From positions 1 through 49,699 of the forward strand of contig NZ_AJXL01000015.1 of assembly GCF_000264055.1 (NCBI RefSeq): DNA of 49,699 nt, read 5' to 3'. Position 1 is the first letter of the stretch. Every line of letters starts with the position of its first letter. Of this stretch, positions 35,981 through 44,664 are shown in pieces. The translations under genes were made by a program, and so were the position numbers. The notes below the pieces were generated by a model that was not told the origin of the DNA, did no database searches, and worked only from the letters and a program-made list of their open reading frames with translations. The DNA comes from Flavobacterium sp. ACAM 123 (GTDB taxonomy: Bacteria > Bacteroidota > Bacteroidia > Flavobacteriales > Flavobacteriaceae).

Positions 35981-36580
35981 CTTACGTTTACATGTGTTTT
36001 TGACTCTAATGTAATTTATCCAATTAAAATTAGAGATTTACTTTTTTGGCTTGCTCATTATGAATTATTTACTCTAGAGTGGATCACTCATGTTTTATAT
36101 GAATTGGAAGATGTCATGGGAAGAGAAGGAATAGGTAAAGAAGAAATTAAAAAAAGGTCAACTACTGTAAATCTGGCATTGCCAGACGGATTAGTCCTAA
36201 ATTATTTATCATTGATTTCTGGATTAACCTTGCCGGACGTTAAAGACCGTCATGTGCTTGCAGCGGCAATAAAAACAAAGGCAAATGTAATAGTAACAAA
36301 TAATTTAAAAGATTTTGCGGAGGATTATTTAGCCACTTTTGGACTGGTTGCAAAATCTGCACATGACTTTAATGCAGTTATTATTGATTTAACTCATGAA
36401 AAGGCATTAGAGGCTTTTAGAAAGTTAGTTTTAAACCGAAGAAATCCAGATTTAGATGAATATGAAGTCCTAGATAACTTAATTAAAAACGGATTAATTA
36501 ATTCGGCTACTTATCTTCATTCACTTATTTGGGATGAGGCAGCCTTATATTTCGATAGACGAAGCTACAATAGGAAATAA
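35970..36580 (+). pseudogene. PIN-domain toxin, start region frameshifted
   Basis: A PIN-domain ribonuclease toxin of about 200 residues paired with the HTH gene. The natural ATG is at 35970 (MFHSLR), overlapping the antitoxin stop. A missing T near 35987-35990 shifts the frame into FTCVFDSNVIYPIKIRDLLF. From there it is open to 36580. It carries Asp in DSN, Glu in the LYELEDV region, and DVKDRHVLAAAIKTKANVIVTNNLKDF with the acidic PIN residues. The intact downstream frame can start only at a TTG near 36104, which would miss the first catalytic Asp. It is probably inactive. Confidence 0.75.
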
Positions 36581-36674
36581 TAATCAAGATATAAATTTAT
36601 ATAATCAGATTAGATTTAAAAAGAAAGAAAAAAGAAACTACTTTTGTTTGAAAGAATCAATCAAAAAAATGATT

Positions 36675-37394
36675 ATGAAAAATATTTTTAAAGTGGCTCT
36701 ACTTGTTATTGCGATAATTTTCAGCGGCAGTTCAGTATTAGCTCAGTCAAATGATAAAAAAGCAAATGCGGTCGTAAAACAAATGGTGACTGCGATGGGT
36801 GGAATGGAAAATTATGATGCTACACATTTTATTCAATGGGATTTTGTGAACAGAAAACTGTTGTGGAATAAATGGACAGGAGATGTTCGCATAGAGAATC
36901 CATCAGCAAATCAAGTAACGTTAGTAAATATCAATACCCTAAAGGGTAAAGTATACGAGAATGGCGCTTTAGTTCAAGATGAGACTAAAGTTAATGGTTT
37001 ACTTGAAAAGGGAAAGGCATTGTGGATTAATGATTCATATTGGTTAGTGATGCCATGGAAATTGCAAGATCCTGGAGTAAATCTTACTTATGTCAAAACA
37101 GACCAATTACCCAATGGAGCAGCAGCGGATGTGCTACAACTTACTTTTAATGCTGTAGGTGTAACACCCGAAAATAAATACTGGCTTTATGTTGACAAAG
37201 AAGACCACTTGATAAAACAATGGGCGTATTATCAAAATTTTAAAGATTCCGAGCCAAAGTTCTTGAAGCCTTGGAATAATTATCAAAAAGCGGGTAACAT
37301 CTTACTTTCTTTTGATAGACCTAACGAAAATGTAGGTCCAAAAAATGTTACAGTTAACACCAAGATGGATTCTTCCCTTTTTACTGGGCTATAA
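36675..37394 (+). CDS. Secreted protein, possibly LolA/DUF6503-like
   Basis: A 239-residue exported protein. The signal peptide is MKNIFKVALLVIAIIFSGSS with cleavage near VLAQ, then KANAVVKQMVTAMGGMENYD and HFIQWDFVNRKLLWNKWTGD. The beta-rich body with WLVMPWKLQDPGVNL and YWLYVDKEDHLIKQW resembles lipoprotein-carrier-type half-barrels that read outer-membrane lipid, but I am not sure of the family. I start at 36675; the ATG at 36669 and the longer frame to 36534 are alternatives, the latter lacking a signal. It follows the PIN gene by 94 bp. No function is proposed. Confidence 0.8.
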   Translation: MKNIFKVALLVIAIIFSGSSVLAQSNDKKANAVVKQMVTAMGGMENYDATHFIQWDFVNRKLLWNKWTGDVRIENPSANQVTLVNINTLKGKVYENGALVQDETKVNGLLEKGKALWINDSYWLVMPWKLQDPGVNLTYVKTDQLPNGAAADVLQLTFNAVGVTPENKYWLYVDKEDHLIKQWAYYQNFKDSEPKFLKPWNNYQKAGNILLSFDRPNENVGPKNVTVNTKMDSSLFTGL

Positions 37395-37489
37395 AATCAA
37401 GTAATTTTATTTCTTTTTAATCTGTTATTGTACTGTTTTTAAAAAAGTGTGATGAACTGTAAATAAGATTTTGCCCGATTATAAAAAAA

Positions 37490-37510
37490 CCAGCATTAAG
37501 TTAATGCTGG
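37490..37510 (-). terminator. Minus-strand terminator-like hairpin
   Basis: CCAGCATTAA and TTAATGCTGG are perfectly complementary. On the minus strand the stem is followed by seven T. It could end transcripts coming from the minus strand, but the nearest minus-strand candidate is only the small frame at 38013-38132. Confidence 0.55.
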
Positions 37511-38012
37511 GGAAATTTGTTATGAGTAGTTCAGAAATAAGACTTTAAATGGCAGTAAAGGATACTTTGTAATCTTAAAATCATTTATAAATAGGTGAGT
37601 TATGGTAATAAACCGGTAAAAAAATTTAAAAAAGCAAGGGTTTTTGAAGTGCAAATAACAAAAATACACAAGAAAATTCTTCAGACCGTGACTAAACAGA
37701 TAGGTGTTTTTTTATATTTATACTAACGTGGTTATGCAGTGCTTGTTGAGTCTAACAAGAACTTATAATTTGTCAAACATCAGCAAAATGAGAAGTACGA
37801 AAGGATTGCGTATTCAAACTGAACTAACAATAAATTAGTTATCGCGTCACACACAATTGCAAGTTTATTGAACATTTCTTTATATTCGGTTTAAAATTGA
37901 CACTCTTTTGGCTCTAAATTTTTAGTTTTTTGTTTCATTTATAACCTCATCTTGTTATAATTTCTAAGATAAAATTAGCAAAGAGAGCGAATGCTTTTTC
38001 CTATTTGTACTA

Positions 38013-38132
38013 CTAAAATGTAAGGGTTGGATCCGCTTTACTTGGTTGGTTAGATATATAAAATCCTTCTAAATATTCAGTTTTATAAAATTTTTGTTTT
38101 TCAAGGCCAAAATAGCCTCTTTTTATAATCAT
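38013..38132 (-). CDS. Possible small ORF of 39 residues
   Basis: MIIKRGYFGLEKQKFYKTEY then LEGFYISNQPSKADPTLTF. The composition is balanced and protein-like, unlike the surrounding DNA. It may be a small gene or a fragment of a decayed one. No ribosome binding site can be judged, since Bacteroidota rarely use one. A minus-strand terminator lies 500 bp downstream. Confidence 0.3.
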   Translation of the reverse strand: MIIKRGYFGLEKQKFYKTEYLEGFYISNQPSKADPTLTF

Positions 38133-38190
38133 ATTATTTATGAGTTCTATTTTATGAGGTCTTGTCTAAATTCAGTTAACCAGAAATAAA

Positions 38191-38248
38191 CAACAAAATC
38201 TTCTAAGTAATAAAGGCTGAATTATTCTTACTTTAGAAGATTTTGTTG
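38191..38248. repeat. Long inverted repeat
   Basis: The left arm CAACAAAATCTTCTAAGTAA and the right arm TTACTTTAGAAGATTTTGTT pair over 20 positions with one bulge, loop about 17 bases. Weak A/T runs follow. It is too long for a plain terminator; it resembles a miniature element end or a protein-binding palindrome. Confidence 0.6.
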
Positions 38249-38499
38249 CTAAATAAAAAACTTAAAAGGCAGTAATTGCGATAAATAGGCAGATAAAAAC
38301 GTAAATTAAATTTTTTAATTTTTATTCATTTATGAAATTTCCGCTCAATATTCTGTTCAACATTTGCTGCGCGTAATTCTTCGTGGTTACCAGATATGAG
38401 GTTTTCTGTTATCCAAAAACGAATTTATGAAAATCACTGTTTGCATTTGATACTATAAGTTCGCTCATTAGAGATTGTCCTAAGGGCATTGAAAGTCAG

Positions 38500-38622
38500 T
38501 AAGCGTAGCGATGTTATACCATACGAATTTATGTTTTGGTCAAAATCGTTTTAGTACAATACAGATCTGAGATGAAAATAGTACAGTGTAATTGTACTAT
38601 GTTGAACATACAATCGGTCTTA
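38500..38622 (+). repeat. Diverged ~120 bp dispersed repeat, copy 2
   Basis: The partner of 34150-34269, same orientation: TAGCGATGTTATACC, ACGAATTTAT, AAATCGTTTT, AGTACAGTGTAATTG and GTTGAA. The two copies bracket 4.2 kb that contains the epimerase-like gene, the decayed HTH/PIN pair and the secreted protein gene. Confidence 0.5.
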
Positions 38623-38942
38623 AATCATTTAGTACTAAGGCCTGTTTGCCATTATAATGTGAAAATTATGTTTCTTCTATATTAGGGCAAGAAATTCTGA
38701 TCTTATTTATCTCTTAGAAGTAACATTGAGTAGATATGAATAAGACCATTAATGGTTGTCGATTTTTATAAGTTTTTATTTACTATGTTTTCCATCGATT
38801 TATCCTTTTATATTTTTATTTAAAAGTATTTATTACTAATTAAAAATTTAAGTCTATTGTTTTCAACAAATATATTTTATTAAGAAAGAAGCTTTTGATT
38901 TAATTTTTTTTTGTAATTCAATTAAACAATCATATTTAATCT

Positions 38943-39293
38943 TTAATCCAAGAAGATTTTCATTGATTCTAAAAAGATGTATAAGTTTAAAGCGAAATAA
39001 AAAAAAGCGGGTGACGAAGCTAATAAACCGTCTTTAATCTTTATCCTAACTATTACTCCTAAAAACATTAATAGAGCTAGACCACCTGAGGCTATCAGTA
39101 AAATAGAATTGTATAATAAACCAACCAGCAAACCTACTGCTCCCACGATTTCTAAAACTGCTGTAAGGGTTCCAAATTTACCCAATCCAAAGCGAATAAA
39201 TTCACTTTTCATATTTGTAGTTGTAAAGTAAGCTACACCGTAACCTAAAAAAGAGAGACTGGAAAAAATGATTAAAACTTCTAGTAAGGGCAT
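38943..39293 (-). CDS. DoxX-like membrane protein 1
   Basis: A 116-residue protein with four hydrophobic segments (near 5-25, 45-65, 68-87 and 93-112) and the DoxX-type pattern FLGYGVAYF, RFGLGKFGTLTAVLEIVGAVGLLVGLL. Its ATG overlaps the stop of the upstream gene by one base (TAATG), so translation is coupled. Related proteins are small four-helix membrane subunits linked to redox or detoxification; the function here is unknown. Homology to the neighbour is likely at fold level. Confidence 0.8.
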   Translation of the reverse strand: MPLLEVLIIFSSLSFLGYGVAYFTTTNMKSEFIRFGLGKFGTLTAVLEIVGAVGLLVGLLYNSILLIASGGLALLMFLGVIVRIKIKDGLLASSPAFFYFALNLYIFLESMKIFLD

Positions 39294-39640
39294 TAGGCAA
39301 TTAAATTAAGGGTTACAGCAGCAATAAAAAGACTTAGTAGCATAAATAATAATGAGGGAAGACGTTTTAGCCAAGGGTTATTCACCTTGAAATGAAAATA
39401 CTGTGCACTTAACATTAGGAATGCCATGACAAGTGCCGGAATTAGCACTAGTGAGGGATACCAAATACCTACAATAAGCAATGTTGCTGATGCTATTTTA
39501 GTTGCTCCAACAATCATACGTGTTAAATCACTGAGTTCATATTGCTTGAATTCTTTAACGATATTATCAAAACGAAATACCCATACAATAAGAACAGAAA
39601 CAGCAACAATTAGTTGCGCAATAACCGATAATATTACCAT
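39293..39640 (-). CDS. DoxX-like membrane protein 2
   Basis: A 115-residue four-helix membrane protein: MVILSVIAQLIVAVSVLIVW, then ELSDLTRMIVGATKIASATL and YPSLVLIPALVMAFLMLSAQ, ending in a fourth helix SLLFMLLSLFIAAVTLNLIA. The pattern (conserved Gly plus Lys between helices 1 and 2) is DoxX-like. It is the first of two overlapping genes. The pair may form a heteromeric membrane complex, which is inference only. A gap of 479 bp lies upstream. Confidence 0.8.
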   Translation of the reverse strand: MVILSVIAQLIVAVSVLIVWVFRFDNIVKEFKQYELSDLTRMIVGATKIASATLLIVGIWYPSLVLIPALVMAFLMLSAQYFHFKVNNPWLKRLPSLLFMLLSLFIAAVTLNLIA

Positions 39641-40119
39641 CGCATTTTTTTTAAATTTCCCCTACTAATTTAGATTTTCAGGTTTTTCCCCGTTATTTTT
39701 AAGTGATTTCTGGTCTTCACTTTTCTAATTACTTAAGATTTTAACTTATTTGTAAGTTCGAATCATTTATCAATTATATTAAGACGAACTTTTAAAGGGA
39801 TTATATTTTGTTATAATCCTAGCTTGAAATCAACTGCCGTTGCTAAGATAACATTTTCAAGCTTAAAATGATTAGCAACTTTACATTTTTTGGGCGATTT
39901 TACAAAACCCATGCATTGAATTCTGCACAAAATGGTGTGGGAAAGAGGGATATACATCGTTACAATCCTATTTGGTTTTAAAGGTGCTATTTTGGAGAGC
40001 TAATTTAAGCATTGAAGTAAGCAAATAGATCACAGATAGAAAGTTTGCGAAGACTTTCACAAACAAACTAAAAGAAGCTATTAAGTTTATACGGTGTTGC
40101 CTTGTTTGCTATTCTTTTC
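39641..40119. other. Noncoding gap with a repeat copy
   Basis: 479 bp between the DoxX pair and the AraC gene. The only structure I see is the diverged repeat at 39913-40020; the rest is AT-rich with no supported frame. Confidence 0.5.
39913..40020 (+). repeat. Diverged ~105 bp repeat flanking the SDR-AraC pair, left copy
   Basis: It resembles 42069-42175 in the same orientation. Shared words are GCACAAAATGGT, a GGAAAG purine run, AATCCT then TTTG, and CTATTTTG. Identity by eye is roughly 70 percent with small gaps. The element may be an old insertion end or an intergenic family. Confidence 0.45.
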
Positions 40120-40971
40120 TTACTTCCTAAATTGAGAAGGTGTTTTTTCTGTATGCTTTTTGAATAACCGTGAGAAATATGTAGGATATTCAAACCCTAA
40201 ATTATATGCGATTTCCGCAATAGTTTTATCGGTTGATTTCAATTGTATTTTTGCTTCCGTGATAATTTTATCTTGGATAATTTCTGAAGCCGTCTTGCCT
40301 GTAGTATGCTTTACTAAATCTCCCAGATAATTGGTAGATAGATTTAATTTTTGCGCAAAGTAATGAACAGAAGGAAGTTCGTTTAATTTGTCTAAGTAGT
40401 AGGAGTCTACTCGTTTTTTAAACTCGAGTACAAACTTGTTATATAGCGGTTGTCGTGTATCAAATTGTCGTTTATAACATTTAGCAATGTAGGTAAATAC
40501 AAGATTACAATACGCAATTAGTAAATCTAATTCATAATTATCTTTATTGTATTCATTGAATATTTGAGTGTATAAATGCTCAATTTGGACTTGCTCTTCA
40601 TCAGTTAAAAAAAGAGCTTCATTAATTTCGTATTGAAAAAAACTAAAATCGATATTGTAGTCTTTTAGTAAAATAGGGGATACTAAAATATGATACCCTT
40701 CCCAAGGCTCTTTAACATCCCATTTATGCATTTGGCTGGGTTTGATAAAATATAAAAAGTCAGATTTTGTATCGAATTCTGTATTTCCAAACCATTCTAA
40801 ATCTGTCATATTTCGCTTAAAAGCCATCATATAAAAGTCAGAAGTTATACCTGAACAAGATAATAGAATTTTGTTATAATCGTTGTACTTTATGACGTCA
40901 ATTAGGTCTTTTTTAGGGGTGTTGTAACCCGCATAGTTATTATAATCTTTTATGTTGTTAAAATGTGGCAT
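40120..40971 (-). CDS. AraC family transcriptional regulator
   Basis: A 283-residue regulator. The N-terminal part (1-180) is a cupin-like sensor domain with no motif that reveals a ligand. The C-terminal part has the two helix-turn-helix units of AraC: LPSVHYFAQKLNLSTNYLGD and KSTDKTIAEIAYNLGFEYPT then YFSRLFKKHTEKTPSQFRK. It follows the SDR gene on the same strand (102 bp gap with a hairpin). It likely controls that SDR, a common arrangement, but the operator is not identified. Confidence 0.9.
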   Translation of the reverse strand: MPHFNNIKDYNNYAGYNTPKKDLIDVIKYNDYNKILLSCSGITSDFYMMAFKRNMTDLEWFGNTEFDTKSDFLYFIKPSQMHKWDVKEPWEGYHILVSPILLKDYNIDFSFFQYEINEALFLTDEEQVQIEHLYTQIFNEYNKDNYELDLLIAYCNLVFTYIAKCYKRQFDTRQPLYNKFVLEFKKRVDSYYLDKLNELPSVHYFAQKLNLSTNYLGDLVKHTTGKTASEIIQDKIITEAKIQLKSTDKTIAEIAYNLGFEYPTYFSRLFKKHTEKTPSQFRK

Positions 40972-41023
40972 ACTACATTAAATAAATATGGGCTGAATCA
41001 ATAAGTTAGATTACAACCCATTT

Positions 41024-41049
41024 AAAGAGTTGCAAATTTACAACTCTTT
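41024..41049. terminator. Hairpin between SDR and AraC genes
   Basis: AAAGAGTTG and CAACTCTTT are perfectly paired, with an 8-base loop. The T run is on the plus side (ATTTTAT), whereas both genes are on the minus strand, where only TTTAAATG follows. A weak terminator or attenuator. Confidence 0.4.
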
Positions 41050-41072
41050 ATTTTATAAATATTTAATGTGGA

Positions 41073-41825
41073 TTAAAATTCTTGAACTGTGGGTCTAAGT
41101 ACAATTTCGTTGATATCTACATCACTAGGTTGTTCTATTGCAAAAGCAATTGTTCTTGCAATAGAGTCTGATGGAATGGCATTTTTATAAAATTCGTTGA
41201 CAAAATCAGAACTTTCTTTATGAGAACTACCTTGTTTTAATTCAGAATCAATAGCTCCTGGTTCTATTGTAGTTGTTCTAATATTCCCGCCAACTTCATG
41301 ACGTAAACCTTCAGAAATGGCACGAACAGCAAATTTTGTTCCGCTATAAACCGTTCCTCCAGGACTAAATACTTTTACACCTGCAACAGATGATAAATTA
41401 ATAAAATGTCCTGATTCTTGTTTTTGGAAAATTGGTAATGCAGCGGCTATACCATATAAAACCCCTTTGATATTAACATCAATCATTGTATCCCATTCAT
41501 CCACTTTTAATTCACTTAATGGCGCAATAGACATTAATCCTGCATTATTTATCATTACATCTAATTTGCCAAACTCTTGTACAGCTTTATCAACTAATTC
41601 TTGTACATCTTTTTTAATCGTTACATCCATTTTGGCATAAATCGCTTTACCTTTTCCTTGAGTATTAATATCGTTTGCAATCTCTTTTAAACGTTCTTCG
41701 CGACGAGCACCTAATACTACATTTGCACCTTTGGAAGCCAAATAACGTGCTGTAGTTTCTCCTAATCCACTACTAGCACCAGTAATTAGCACTACTTTTC
41801 CTGAAATATTATCTGCTAAATTCAT
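41073..41825 (-). CDS. Short-chain dehydrogenase/reductase
   Basis: A classical SDR of 250 residues. The cofactor loop is LITGASSGLGETTARYL (Gly at 16, 20 and 22), with NNAG at 93-96 and the active site Ser145/146, Tyr160, Lys164 in VYSGTKFAV. Arg41-Arg42 after VVLGA suggests NADP preference. Typical neighbours of AraC regulators in Bacteroidota are such oxidoreductases, often induced by aldehydes or quinones; the substrate is unknown. The gene pair is flanked by diverged repeats. Confidence 0.92.
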   Translation of the reverse strand: MNLADNISGKVVLITGASSGLGETTARYLASKGANVVLGARREERLKEIANDINTQGKGKAIYAKMDVTIKKDVQELVDKAVQEFGKLDVMINNAGLMSIAPLSELKVDEWDTMIDVNIKGVLYGIAAALPIFQKQESGHFINLSSVAGVKVFSPGGTVYSGTKFAVRAISEGLRHEVGGNIRTTTIEPGAIDSELKQGSSHKESSDFVNEFYKNAIPSDSIARTIAFAIEQPSDVDINEIVLRPTVQEF

Positions 41826-42068
41826 ATTTTTTTATTTTTAAATTTGTTTAATTCCTTTGATACAAAGGTAGTGCAGCTATTAGTCTTTGGTATAAAACAA
41901 AAAAGGGAAATACTGAAACAAATTACGGATCTGATTTTTTAACCCGATAAATTGAAGTTTGAATTCTACGTTTTTCCGTACGAAGACAGCTTGCATATAA
42001 CGTTAAATACATACAGTTTCTAGTACCTTTTTGAATTTTGTCTAATTTGTATTGCTAATTGACCGTTC

Positions 42069-42175
42069 GTTAAAGTTTGCACAAAATGGTATGGAAAGGA
42101 TTGATGTACAGCAGTCTAATCCTGTTTGTTTTTCATCAGTACTATTTTGCAAAACTGATTCAAGTATTTAAGGGC
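42069..42175 (+). repeat. Diverged ~105 bp repeat flanking the SDR-AraC pair, right copy
   Basis: The partner of 39913-40020. It lies in the 391 bp noncoding gap 41826-42216 upstream of the SDR gene, where I see no other feature. It can form a short stem AGGATT/AATCCT. Confidence 0.45.
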
Positions 42176-42216
42176 ACAATACTTTTAGGTTGTTTGTAAG
42201 GTCCAAATAAACAATT

Positions 42217-42603
42217 CTAATTTAGAATCTTAGTACTTCTGAAACAACGTTCTGTACCAAGATAAAGTGGATTACCCTGTTTTTCAGACCAAAAGCCATC
42301 TAATAAGTCCTTAGATAAGCAGCGATAAACGACAACACCTTTAAAAATTTCATCGTTATCTCCTTTGTAATTAAAATTAATTACGAGGATAGCATCTCTA
42401 AAAAAACCAGTACCTATTTGTTCTTGTTCGTTATTAATAAGCCATTTGGCTGTAACTCTACTGTTAGTATCGACAGCTAAAGTCAGTGTGCCTTTATAAT
42501 TATTTTCTTCGGCATCTTGATTGCTTCCTACAATAGTAAAGCTGCCAATTAAGTCGTTTACATCCATTTCAACTTTAAATTTAATTTTATAACCCTGATA
42601 CAA
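42217..42603 (-). CDS. Hypothetical beta-rich protein
   Basis: A 128-residue protein I do not recognise. It has alternating hydrophobic strands (GYKIKFKVEMDVNDLIGSFT, then YKGTLTLAVDTNS, RVTAKWLINNEQEQIGTGFF, LVINFNYKG) and two Cys residues near the end (YRCLSKDLLDGFW, ERCFRSTK). The pattern could be a lipocalin- or avidin-like small barrel. There is no signal peptide. It is a lone gene in a gene-poor stretch; the start at 42603 is the first ATG. The balanced codon use suggests a real gene. Confidence 0.6.
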   Translation of the reverse strand: MYQGYKIKFKVEMDVNDLIGSFTIVGSNQDAEENNYKGTLTLAVDTNSRVTAKWLINNEQEQIGTGFFRDAILVINFNYKGDNDEIFKGVVVYRCLSKDLLDGFWSEKQGNPLYLGTERCFRSTKILN

Positions 42604-43772
42604 TAGTACTACTTAATTGATAAATAACAAGCAGGAATTTATTACCATAAAAATGGGAAAGTCAATTTTTACTCAATATTTTACGGTAAAGTTATAGGCA
42701 TGGATGGACAGATGTACTACTTACCAGATACGCAATGTTCAGTCAAGGCTTTATTGCTCATTCCGTCCAATAGCGCTGAGTTGTATGCTTTTTAATTTCT
42801 ACAAGGGCACAGCGGTTCATTTTATTCGATAAATGAAAAAAAGATTGATCACATCAGAAGTGAACAGGAATATGCAAAGTGCACTACTCATAAGAGCGAT
42901 TAAGAGTTTATACTCTACTATTTTGTTTAAATTAAACATAATAGTTACGCTAATAAATGTTTCAATTGCTTCGCTAGTATCTCTGCTAAATATGGTTTGT
43001 GTAGTTTATTTTCAAATTATAATGGCAGTTCTTACATTTGATTGCTTTATGTCCTTTCTAGCAAGATTTAAAAACCTTTTGCAAGTTGAATTTCTATCTA
43101 TAGTTTTTACAAGTGTGCATTGACCTTTTTTTGAATTTATATGTACTGTTTCCGTCAAGAAAATACGTTTTTATCTAAAGGTTAGGTATTCAATTCATCG
43201 TACCGAATTAGGGTAGCGTATGAAATGGATGAGAATTTATTTTAAATTTTATAGATTCCTAAAATATTTTTGAATACGTTGTGATAGCATACTTTCTAGA
43301 AATCCAAAAATGGGATGCAATATCAGGATGCGTAGCATTCTAATTCTATTTTTTTGTAAGTAAATTTTCGGGTGCTGGATGGGAAAATATAGCTTATAAA
43401 TTAATGTAGCTCAAAATCAGAAAGCCAATATCATAATTGCCATAAACCAAGTCGTTGCTTCGTTCTGATAGTTCTCAAAATGGAGGAACTACATTACATA
43501 CTTTTTTATTAAGTGCCGAAAATGATAGTATGAAATATAATGGGTTTGGTTTTTCAGGGAATAGCGAAGCAAATGTTATTATTTTGTTTTTAAAGAAAGG
43601 GAAGTATTTGTTGCAAATGTGCTCTAGAAAGAAATGGTAATTTAAAGGTTTGTTAAATTAATAATAACAAAAGAGAGCAAGAAGCAAAATGTATTTATAT
43701 TTGGTAGACTAGTTTCAATTTAATGTTGATAACAAAGCAATCGAGCAAATTAATAATCTTAATAAAGTAATT
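42604..43772. other. Gene-poor 1.2 kb stretch
   Basis: Two frames exist on the plus strand (42833-43123, 96 codons; 43455-43640, 61 codons). Their products are low in charged residues or irregular, lack any known motif and look like chance AT-rich translations, so I do not call them genes. No hairpin or repeat of note was seen. Confidence 0.5.
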
Positions 43773-44054
43773 ATGACTATAGATTTTGAAATCGTCGAGA
43801 AAGAAAACATAGGAATTCTGAAATTCCCACATAGTGAGGTATTAGAGGACGTTAGTGCAATTAGAGCAAGAAAAAACGAATTAGAAAGAGCACTTGCCTT
43901 AGGGAACTTAGAACATTCAAAAATTCAAATTTACTTTGAAGATGATAGATCAAAAAAAATGGTAGAAACTACAGTCTGGGCACTAACGGATCAAAGTGTA
44001 GTTTTAAAAAAAGGAGTTGGAATCCCTATTAATAGAATTTTAATGATAATATAA
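43773..44054 (+). CDS. Conserved hypothetical protein, 93 residues
   Basis: MTIDFEIVEKENIGILKFPH, then EVLEDVSAIRARKNELERAL and QIYFEDDRSKKMVETTVWAL, ending KKGVGIPINRILMII. The strand-helix-strand layout with a charged helix and a VETTVWAL/VVLKKGVGIPI end is well formed, and I recall similar short proteins in Flavobacteria. No function is known. It stands alone within about 2.4 kb of otherwise non-coding DNA, so its retention suggests selection. Confidence 0.7.
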   Translation: MTIDFEIVEKENIGILKFPHSEVLEDVSAIRARKNELERALALGNLEHSKIQIYFEDDRSKKMVETTVWALTDQSVVLKKGVGIPINRILMII

Positions 44055-44664
44055 AGGTAGTTCTTCGACAAATAAGTGTTGATTTAGCATTTTGACGAAA
44101 GAAAAATACCTGCATCATTTACCTCATGATTTTTTTGAAAAGAGACCAAATATAGATGTTCTTATAATAACAAATGATTTTTGTCAACTATACTATTGTG
44201 AGTAACGAAGCGGTAACACTATTTGTGGTTGACTAAATCAGATTTAACGGTGTTATTAAATTAAAGAATAAGTACATAATCAGTAGCAACTTACACAGAG
44301 GCAGCACAGGGATTCGCTTAGCATAATAAATGATTTTTTGCTTTACCTGCCGTTGCTAGTACCAATGCAATTACACCATAAGTACATTACTGAAAGGAGT
44401 CAAACTCTAGTATTAAATTCGAAAAAAAGGAAGGTCAAGAACAATTTGCGAAGCATGTATATTTATTGTTGACTGTAGTATGTATCCCCGATACTACACG
44501 AAAAGATTCGCAAAGTATCGGGAATAATACCACAGGACTAGACGTTTATTAGCGTTGCATGCCTGCTATGGCGTACTTTACTTTAGAATTATTACTTAGT
44601 CCGCTTATTGTTGATTGATTATTGGTTTTTGAAACTAAATCAATAATTAACTGTTATCAGTTAT
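44055..44664. other. Gene-poor 0.6 kb stretch with one hairpin
   Basis: No supported frame in 610 bp. A hairpin lies at 44484-44525: TATCCCCGATACT pairs with AGTATCGGGAATA (12 of 13 positions) across an 18-base loop. Confidence 0.5.

Larger units (their letters stand above)
37511..38942. other. Gene-poor 1.4 kb stretch
   Basis: No confident gene. A minus-strand frame without a start codon is open from about 37713 to about 37523 and ends KITKYPLLPFKVLFLNYS. It may be chance or a remnant. The stretch also holds the small frame 38013-38132, a long hairpin (38191-38248) and a dispersed repeat (38500-38622). Coding density is far below that of the first 37 kb. Confidence 0.6.

Noticed and set aside
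42833..43123. 96-codon plus-strand frame in the gene-poor zone
   Set aside because: Hydrophobic, low in acidic residues, no motif; looks like chance translation of AT-rich DNA with no conserved neighbour.
43455..43640. 61-codon plus-strand frame
   Set aside because: Irregular composition and no recognisable family or start context.
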